Source: Petunia secreta (taxonomy: Eukaryota; Streptophyta; Magnoliopsida; Solanales; Solanaceae). Taken from it: a DNA stretch of 64,000 nt. Both the position numbers and the translations under genes were made by a program. The stretch lies in contig JARKIP010000053.1 in the NCBI GenBank assembly GCA_029990175.1, forward strand, positions 13,906,001 through 13,970,000, read 5' to 3'. Of the stretch, positions 55,920-64,000 are shown piece after piece (position 1 is the first letter of the stretch; each line of letters begins with the position of its first letter). Under the pieces are notes generated by a model. It was not told the origin of the DNA. It did no database searches and worked only from the letters and a program-made list of their open reading frames with translations.

Positions 55920-58831
55920 CTATAGCTTATGTAGAATTAACTGAGCACCATATTGAGGTTGAAGAGTTAAAACAGAATAGGGAACATGAGCATAAGATGG
56001 AGAAACCTCGAAAGCATAGTGTTGTAGAATCATTGCAAGGGCCATTTTGGCTTCTAACAAAGCAAAGTTTTGTCCAATGCAGATTCTTGGTCCCCAACTA
56101 AATGGAAAGTATGCAAACTTCCCTTTTGTTGCCTTGTTGATTCCTTCACTAAACCTCTCTGGATTGAACTCTTTAACATCTTCACCCCATATTTCTTGAT
56201 CATGATGCAATAATATTGTTGGTAATAGGAGTTGCACTCCACTTGGTATTGATAAGTTCCCTAATTTGGTTTCTTTGTGTACCTCTCTACCCATCAAAAA
56301 TAGTGGTGGATACAATCTCAAGACTTCTTGAATAATCATAGTTACCTATAAAAGTTAAAATAAAAAATGACCATTTTAGAAAGAGGTTTAACTTCATATA
56401 TTGACAATATAAAACATTTTTACTCTATCACATCAGACATCACTTAAAAAATAACTCCATGTTACCGACCCAAAAACTGATTTTGTAATTGTCCTTTACA
56501 CTGTCAATATAAGTTAAATTTTAGATATTATATGTACTTACAAGTTTGAGTTGATTCAGCTTGTCATAGTCAGGTGTGTTGTTGCCAAAGACTTGAAGAA
56601 CCTCTTCTCTAGCACGAGTTTGCCAGTCAGAGTATTTGCTCAACACAATCATTGACCATGTAAGCAAAGCTGAAGTTGTCTCTTGTCCAGCAAAATAAAA
56701 AAGCTTACACTCTTCAACAACCTCATCTATACTCATTCCATATTTCTTATTTCCATGTTGCTCTATTTCTTTCAAGTTGGATTCCAATAATATTCCCAAT
56801 AAGTCATCATTATTAGATGCTTCACCTGCTTCAATTGCAACCATTCTTTTATTGATTATACTCAGGACAAGTGATCTTACTTCCTGATAGATATGTTTCA
56901 TCCTTCTATTCTCTTTGGTAGGCAAAAACCTGTGATTCAGTAAATAGCATCCAATCAAGAAAAATTATTTTTCAGAAGTACAACTGTTTAGTTAAACAGT
57001 ACTACTAAGTGTGGGAAAAATATGAAGGTAACTTACCTAATGTAACTTGACTCTGTCACTTTTAAAATTAGTTTGGCTAGTTCTTGTTGAAGTTCAAATA
57101 TCTTTCTACCTTCTTCATAGCTACTGCCAAAAACAGTTCTTGAAATAGCATCACTTGTCAAACTTTGAAGATAAGGCAAGACATCTACCTCTGATCCTTC
57201 TGCTGAGACAATTTTCTCCCATTTGCTCAACATCTCACAAGTAGTCAAATGGAATGAAGGTACCATATGCTATATGTATGTTGCAATTATAAGATCTCAC
57301 AGTTAGTACACTAGAATTTGGATATTCATAAAAGTACCAATTAAAAATCCAAATATATTTTTTATAACGAGGACATGTGGAGCTTAGACATGTGAGATTA
57401 TATGGACTTGCACATAGAAATACATAAATAATTAAATGTCAGTTGCTATCATTAAAAAGTTTGTCCAGATTAAACGTGATCTACTGCGGTTTAAAGTTAT
57501 ATGGACCTAATTAGACACCTCGTAAAGTATGAGGCTAATGTGTAGATACCCGGATGTAATTCTAGTTTTATGATGGGCTGAACTAGAATTACATAAACTA
57601 TATTATACTATAAAAGGGTTATGGTGATATCCCATCATCAGTGAAAGAGGCAAGACCACGTCCAGATTTGGAAAACCTAACCATGGTAATGGCAGGGCTT
57701 CATCAGTTCTACAGATTCAGGTACGCTTCCGCATCTAGTATTTAGTTCTTGATGATTTGACATGATTGATCTTGAGGTAATTATAGTTTAATATACAATT
57801 TAGTTCTATCAAGACAAACCTTCAACTTGTCAATATGAAAAGCAGGATTGATGATTCTTCTGTGTTTAGCCCATTTATCTGTTTCATAGCTCAAGATTCC
57901 TTCTGCTAGCAGTTTTGTGAGTGCAGTAGGGGAAGGCTTCTGGAAAACATTACTCTTTGACAACACCTCTCTTATAAATTCAGGGTCCATGAGGAGTATT
58001 GCTGGATTTGGCCCCAACCATATAAAAGAATTCTTACCTACAATTAAGATGCTACAACTTCATTAGCAAAAATCCCTTTGATGCATGCTTTACCTAGAAA
58101 TATCTCACATAAATGCAGTAAAAACGGTTGGTTATGTTACAAATCTAATACAGATATATAAACCGGTCTCATCTTTAACAAGTTAAGCTTTTAAGATAAA
58201 TTGACTCACGCAAAGAAAAGTAAAGGTTATATCTTCAAGTCTCGTTGTCATCTATACAAAGTATTTTAAGGTGATCAATAAGAAGAATCAAGACCTACGT
58301 GAGGGATTGACATTTAACACAATTCAACATGTTATGTCACTAATATTGCCAACGATCATGTCATCTAAATGTAACTACATCTAACTTTCATTATAAATTA
58401 TATTAGTAACCTGAAAAATAAAAAGTAATTACTTGCTACAACATATTAAGATATATCGATAGTATAAAATCATTTGTAATATTAGTGTATATAAGTTAAA
58501 TCCAAACAAAAAAGCAGATTGAGATACGCGCACATGTATTATGAAATTTATATTTACCGTAATCATTGATGGTTTTGTGGATGAAGGGCATGATTCTTGG
58601 CACAATTTCATGGGAGAATTTGATAGGCTTAGACTTAGCTTCTTCATCCATCATCACTACTTGTTTCATGTCTCCAAACAATAATTTGTTAGAGTTTCCC
58701 CTGAAACCCAACTGCCTAAGGCGTTTCTCCAAATACTTTGGCTCGAACCAGAGCCAATTCATCATCCTCCAACCCCATCTTAAAAGAATAAGTATTACAG
58801 CTAATGAAACTGCTAGTGAAATGTAATGCAT
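55920..58831 (-). CDS. Cytochrome P450, CYP72A family (gene 4)
   Basis: Exons 58831-58558, 58037-57820, 57269-57037, 56929-56542 and 56345-55920 join in frame to 512 residues, with phases as in the other copies. It has the anchor (about 3-22), FAGQETTSALL, EVLRLYP, NPERF and the canonical haem loop FPFSWGPRICIGQNFA. Exon 3 ends SSYI|R where genes 1-3 have IYIPGW|R: nine bases coding Pro-Gly-Trp are missing exactly at the exon end, and the donor GTAAGT is still good. The frame survives, but this conserved loop before the F-G region is shortened, so activity is uncertain. Intron 3 acceptor reads ATATAG in place of the CAG found in paralogues. Confidence 0.9.
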
Positions 58832-58875
58832 CTCTGTTTCTTTCTATGATAAAACAGAGTTATGGGCTTGAAAAA

Positions 58876-58892
58876 TCTTGTATATATATGCA
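58876..58892 (-). promoter_or_regulatory. TATA box of CYP72A gene 4
   Basis: GCATATATATACAAG on the minus strand, about 50 bases upstream of the start codon at 58831. Confidence 0.55.
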
Positions 58893-59946
58893 TTTTTTAG
58901 GGGAACAAAAAAGTCAAAGGAGAAATATTGGAAGAGTTAGAGGCATCTAGCTAGCATGAAGGATTTGACAAATCAAAAAAGCTGAAGGAGCAAGGGAAAT
59001 GCAAGAAAACTGTCTATGGTGTCATTAGCAGTACAAGTGTGTTTGTTTGCCAAGAAAATCAGACTTTTCTTTTCAATATTCTGTTTTTATATATTGGATG
59101 TGGATGATCTTGTGATACAAAATGTTACTATTACTATAGTACATGTTATTTTCAGTAGCTATACACGTTAAGGACTAGTCAAAGCAAAACCAATCAAAGA
59201 ATTGTAATCGCTCATCTGAATCCACGATACAGTTAAAACATTTCAAATTTTTCTAGAATTACAAATGCTGGGAAGGGATAGGTGGAGCAGAATTGGAGAC
59301 TAGAAAATTCAAAAAATGCTAAAATGTTGCATTTGTGAGTTAAATCCATGACCTAAAATATATTTTGAATCATCTTAGTTACTGTGCAATTATCTAACGT
59401 GACAAATGAAATTTGATTGACCACCCTCAAATCAATGTGATTTCGATTCTCTGTAACTTTGATAGTCATTTCTACAACTCTAAGATTTCACGTCCTCTTT
59501 GGAAGACGTCAGTTAAAATAATACTAATAACAATGACGAAAATACTTCTTATAATGTGAGAATTATAATACATAGGATAATGTTCCAATTGCAAGCCAGT
59601 ATGATTATTTCTTAGTACTCTTAGATATCCAACTTCATTCTGTAAACTGAACACTTCGAATGTAAAAGTATTTTCAATTCGCTCAAATATTATAATCCGC
59701 ATGTTTTCAAGTTTTAACTTATACCAACAGAGATCTAACTGAGTATTAACCTTCTATACCATGAGAAATTTTAACAATTATCATGAGAGTTCATCATAAA
59801 TGTTATTTGGCCCTTTAGAAGAATTAATTTTATGGAAAAATGATTTCTGTCTTCCACAAGTACACGCACTTATCCTCTTTTTTCCTGATGCATTACGACA
59901 GCATTTGCAAAAATATGACACGTGAAGCTTTGGTTTGCCAAAATAC
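58893..59946. other. Spacer upstream of CYP72A gene 4
   Basis: AT-rich and without a supported gene; presumably holds the gene 4 promoter and ends at the second copia element. Confidence 0.5.
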
Positions 59947-60060
59947 TGTTGGGCTTTTGGAATAAATAGAGTGTGAATGGAAAATGAGTGGGAAGGTGAA
60001 AAGGTTCCTTTTTGTAAGGAAATGCCCTTCTCCCATATTGGTAGAGGAAAAGACTTTTGT

Positions 60061-60650
60061 TGGGTTTAAATACAAATTCACTTCTCTTAGCTCTTAAAAG
60101 GGTTGAGAAGAAGGGAAGCCTCGCGCCGTCGTCGCTCGTCTCGGTTTCGGATTTCGGATTGGATTTCGGTCAATTGATATGATTGATTGACTTAATTTTT
60201 TGGACCAACAAAACTAAAAATATTAATTAATTAATAATTTATTATTAATATTTAATATTTAATCTGTTTTCACTAACATTTAGTGAATTCAGCCATTAGT
60301 GGCAGTAAATTCAGGTGTTAGTGGCAGTGAATTTAGCCATTACAAATTCAGGTGTTGGGTTTAAATACAAATTCACTTCTCTTAGCTCTTAAAAGGGTTG
60401 AGAAGAAGGGAAGCCTCGCGCCGTCGTCGTCGCTCGTCTCGATTTCGGATTTTGGATTTCGGATTTCGGTCAATTGATATGATTGATTGACTTAATTTTT
60501 TGGACCAACAAAACTAAAAATATTAATTAATTAATAATTTATTATTAATATTTAATATTTAATCTGTTTTCACTAACATTTAGTGAATTCAGCCATTAGT
60601 GGCAGTAAATTCAGGTGTTAGTGGCAGTGAATTTAGCCATTAGTGGTGAT
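60061..60650. repeat. 295-bp tandem duplication in the copia 2 LTR/leader
   Basis: TGGGTTTAAATACAAATTCA starts at 60061 and again at 60356; both copies continue through GAAGCCTCGCGCCGTCGTCG, ATTAATTAATTAATAATTTA and the TAGTGGCAGT words with very few differences (3 extra bases of GTC in copy 2). Short AGTGGCAGTGAATT repeats extend to 60690. Confidence 0.9.
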
Positions 60651-61059
60651 GAATTCAGATTGTTAGTGGCAATGAATTCAGCCATTAGTGGTGAATTTAC
60701 AGAAATACAAAACTTTTTACTGCATTCCCTCTCTTTTCTGCATACTAAGTAAGTCTTAGTAAGTCGTGTGATTTGCTCCGTTTCTTTGAGTTCGCAGTGT
60801 TTTACTGTTTGAAGTGCCGCTACAGTAGACCTGTTATCCCGTTCCATCCTGGGAGAAATTAACCCGTGAACCTTGGGCAACTGTGAGGGGGTTAGATTTC
60901 TTAAGGAGACACAAGTAAATTGTGGGCTCGGGATCGTCCCATAACAAACTGATACTATACTTCTGCTTTTCTGTCTCTTCTGATTTATTTGGTTGCAGGA
61001 ACAACAAGCTTAAGAAATCTACTGTTATTTATTTTCTGCACTTAAATAAATACTGCTTA

Positions 61060-61215
61060 AGGAGACTAAAACCTTTGTGGTTTTCTACTCGTATATAATA
61101 TATTAATCAGCTGTGGAGACTAAAACCTTCGTGGTTTTTCTACTCCTAATTACTGTGAAATAATCTGTTTGTGGGGACTTAAAGCCTTCGTGGTTTTTTC
61201 TACTCCTATTGTTTA
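61060..61215. repeat. Leader repeat, three copies
   Basis: Three copies of GGAGACTAAAACCTTCGTGG followed by TTTTCTACTCCTA, about 55-60 bases apart, just before the polyprotein start. Confidence 0.85.
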
Positions 61216-61258
61216 AACAGTTTATTAATATTGTTTCTGCTTGTGTCACTTGACAGAG

Positions 61259-64000
61259 ATGACTAACGGAGCTGAACAAACTGTCCCTGCTGTGAATACG
61301 AATGCTACCGCAGTTTCTGGTGCTGCTGGGCCTAGCCGTGCTGCTGCAACGGTTATGCCACCTGCAGAAAAGCCGGGGAAGTTTTCTGGTGTGGATTTTA
61401 AAAGGTGGCAGCAAAAGATGTTCTTTTATCTGACCACCTTAAGCCTGCAAAGGTTTATCAAGGAGGATGCTCCAGTCCTGACTGATGAAACACCTGAAAA
61501 CGAACGCTTCCTTGTGATTGAGGCTTGGAAGCATTCTGACTTCCTATGCAAGAATTACATTCTAAGTGGCTTGGAAGATGACCTGTACAACGTTTACAGT
61601 AATGTTGAAACGTCTAAGAAACTGTGGGATGTTCTAGAAAAGAAATATAAGACTGAAGACGCTGGACTGAAGAAATTTGTGGCTGCCAAATTTCTGGATT
61701 ATAAAATGGTGGATAACAAATCTGTTGTGTCCCAAGTCCAAGAACTTCAAGTCCTTATCCATGATCTCCTTGCTGAAGGTTTGATCCTGATTAATACTTA
61801 TGTTAAGAGTATTATTTATATTGTTGCTAACAAACTTTTCTTTGAAGGTTTGAAGATTAATGAAGCGTTTCAAGTAGCAGCCATGATTGAAAAGTTACCT
61901 CCATCATGGAATGACTTTAAAAATTACTTGAAACACAAGCGCAAGGAGATGACCCTTGAAGATTTGGTTGTACGCTTGAGGATTGAAGAGGACAACAAAT
62001 CTGCTGCAAAGAAGGCTCGTGGAAGTGCTGCAATAGCGGGAGCAAATATTGTTGAGCATACTCCAAATCAAAATAAGAGAAAGAAGCCTTCTGGAGGGAA
62101 GACCAACCCCAGCAAGAAAAAATTCAAGGGAAATTGCTACAACTGTGGCAAGAGTGGACATAAGTCCGCAGACTGTCGTGCTGCAAAGAAGGACAGGAAA
62201 AAGGAAAAAGGTCAAGCAAACATGGTTGAAGAGACAAAATTGGCCCAAGGAGTGCAAGACATTGATTTATGTGCAATGATTTCTGAATGCAACTTAGTTG
62301 GAAATCCTAAGGAATGGTGGATTGATTCAGGAGCCACCCGCCATGTTTGTGCTGTGAAGGAAGCCTTTGCTTCATATGCTCCCGCTGGACCTGATGAGGC
62401 GCTCTCTATGGGCAATTCTGCAACGGCCAAAATTGAAGGATATGGGAAGATATTCCTCAAGAGGACGTCTGGCAAGGTTGTGACTCTGACCAATGTTCTT
62501 CACGTTCCTGAAATAAGGAAGAACTTGGTCTCTACTGCACTTCTTGTTAAAAACGGGTTTAAGTGTGTGTTTGTTTCTGACAAAGTTGTAATAACTAAGA
62601 ATGAGCTGTATGTAGAAAAAGGTTACCTGACTGAGGGCCTTTTCAAACTCAATGTAATGGTCGTTGACACTATGAATAAAATTGCAGCTTCTTCTTACTT
62701 ACTTGAGTCAAATAATTTATGGCATTCTCGTTTGGGACATGTCAATTATAAAACCTTGCGAAAAATGATCAATTTGGAAGTATTGCCTAAATTTGATTGC
62801 GCTAAGTCAAAATGTCAAATATGTGTTGAGTCTAAATATGCTAAACACCCTTACAAGTCAATTGAAAGGGATTCTGAACCATTAGACTTAATTCATACAG
62901 ATATTTGTGACATGAAGTCAATACCATCTCGCGGTGGAAAGAAGTATTTCATAACTTTTATTGAGGATAGCACTCGTTACTGCTATGTTTATTTACTTAG
63001 TAGTAAAGATGAGGCAATTGACGCATTCAAGCAATACAAAAATGAAGTTGAAACGCAACTTAACAAAAATATCAAAATGATAAGAAGTGATAGGGGTGGA
63101 GAATATGAATCTCCTTTTGAAAAAATATGTTTGGAATATGGCATTATTCATCAAACAACTGCCCCTTACACGCCTCAATCCAATGGGATTGCGGAAAGGA
63201 AAAATCGGACATTAAAGGAGATGATGAATGCCTTGTTAATCAGTTCGGGTCTACCCCAGAACTTGTGGGGGGAAGCTATATTCACGGCTAATCAAATACT
63301 CAATCGAGTTCCCCATAGCAAAACACTTTCCATTCCATATGAAAAGTGGAAAGGAAGGAAGCCCAACTTGAATTACTTCAAAGTGTGGGGGTGTTTGGCA
63401 AAAGTGCAAGTCCCAAAACCCAAAAGGGTTAAGATTGGACCGAAAACAGTTGATTGTGTTTTCATTGGGTATGCTATAAACAGTAAAGCATATCGGTTTC
63501 TGGTTCATAAATCAGAAAATCCCGACATTCATGTTAATACGGTGATGGAATCAGATAGTGCTGAATTCTTTGAAACTATATATCCGTATAAGAAGGAATG
63601 TGAATCAGTTGGTGAAAGATCCAAACGACCTCGGGAAGGAACCAAAGGAATTTCACCAAATGAGGAAGAACCAAGACGAAGCAAGCGTCAAAGAACTTCT
63701 ACTTCGTTTGGAGATGACTTTGTCACTTTCCTGTTGGAAAATGAGCCTCGGATGTTTAAAGAAGCAATGTCTTCTTCAGACTCTCTATTTGGAAAGAGGC
63801 AGTCAATAGTGAAATAGAATCTATTTTGAGCAACCATACTTGGGAGTTGGTTGATCTTCCTCCTGGAAACAAACCTTTAGGTTCTAAGTGGATTTTCAAA
63901 AGGAAAATGAAAGCTGATGGCACTATTGACAAGTACAAGGCAAGGCTTGTTGTTAAAGGCTATAGACAACAAGAAGGTCTTGACTACTTTGACACATACT
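61259..64000 (+). pseudogene. Ty1/copia polyprotein 2, one frameshift, incomplete at window end
   Basis: ATG at 61259 follows TTGACAGAG; the frame runs 852 codons to a stop at 63815. It covers Gag (UBN2-like, to about 280), the CCHC knuckle CYNCGKSGHKSADC (about 292), protease WIDSGATRHV (about 353), LWHSRLGHVN (about 486), and integrase with HTDICD, IRSDRGGEYE and GIAERKNRT. At about 63789-63797 one T is missing (TTTGG where TTTTGG is needed); in the next frame the protein continues KEAVNSEIES, WELVDLPPGNKPLGSKWIFK and the reverse transcriptase entry, cut by the window end. Gag, protease and integrase could still be made. Sequence type is Tnt1/Tork-like. Confidence 0.88.

Larger units (their letters stand above)
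59947..64000 (+). mobile_element. Ty1/copia element 2 (5' part, runs off the window)
   Basis: An LTR-like block begins near TGTTGGGCTT (59947) and a polyprotein runs from 61259 to the window end. The LTR/leader border is uncertain: CCCATAACA at about 60938-60946 is a possible LTR end, but no standard tRNA-Met primer site follows. A 295-bp internal duplication and a leader tandem repeat lie upstream of the coding part. The 3' half is outside the window. Confidence 0.75.

Overview
The window is plant nuclear DNA, most likely from an asterid and probably a Solanaceae species. The support is intron-split cytochrome P450 genes of the CYP72A family, a plant cactin gene, and several plant retrotransposon and Mutator lineages whose leader style resembles Solanaceae elements. 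The species cannot be fixed by eye.

Layout. 1-4474: intergenic DNA with a decayed S-domain receptor-like kinase (about 2.6-3.7 kb). 4475-6382 (-): an intact, intronless cactin gene. About 6.5-8.5 kb: a Ty3/gypsy remnant with a gag fragment joined almost directly to an RNase H fragment. 8511-18.4 kb: a truncated Tat/Ogre-type Ty3/gypsy element with a long LTR, a repeat-rich leader and a broken gag, but no pol. About 18.8-31.0 kb: a compound Mutator-like (MULE) region. It holds a MuDR-type transposase (+), three small coiled-coil ORFs with similar promoters (+), a 51-bp satellite, an intact two-exon GRF zinc-finger membrane protein (-) and a broken DUF1985/Ulp1 (C48) protease gene (-). Eleven exact copies of the palindromic word GTTC[C/G]GAAC lie in its non-coding parts.

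31.8-58.8 kb: four complete five-exon CYP72A genes (one +, three -) with identical intron phases (1, 0, 2, 0) and predicted lengths of 516, 514, 520 and 512 aa. They are separated by transposons: an intact Ty1/copia element (39175-43971, 206-bp LTRs, 5-bp target duplication, 1445-aa polyprotein) 273 bp upstream of the second gene, and a decayed Tat-type gypsy element (47956-55286, -) carrying an extra ORF antisense to its pol. 59.9-64.0 kb: the 5' part of a second copia element whose polyprotein has one frameshift before the reverse transcriptase; it runs off the window.

Functionally, cactin is a housekeeping spliceosome-associated gene and the P450s form a specialised-metabolism tandem array. 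Most of the rest is mobile DNA. The most notable part is the MULE region, where a DUF1985/Ulp1 protein, a dispersed palindromic motif and mitosis-type (AACGGYYA) promoter modules occur together. This arrangement resembles the VANDAL/VANC anti-silencing systems of Arabidopsis. All exon borders were placed by hand from GT/AG signals, frame and comparison among the paralogues.
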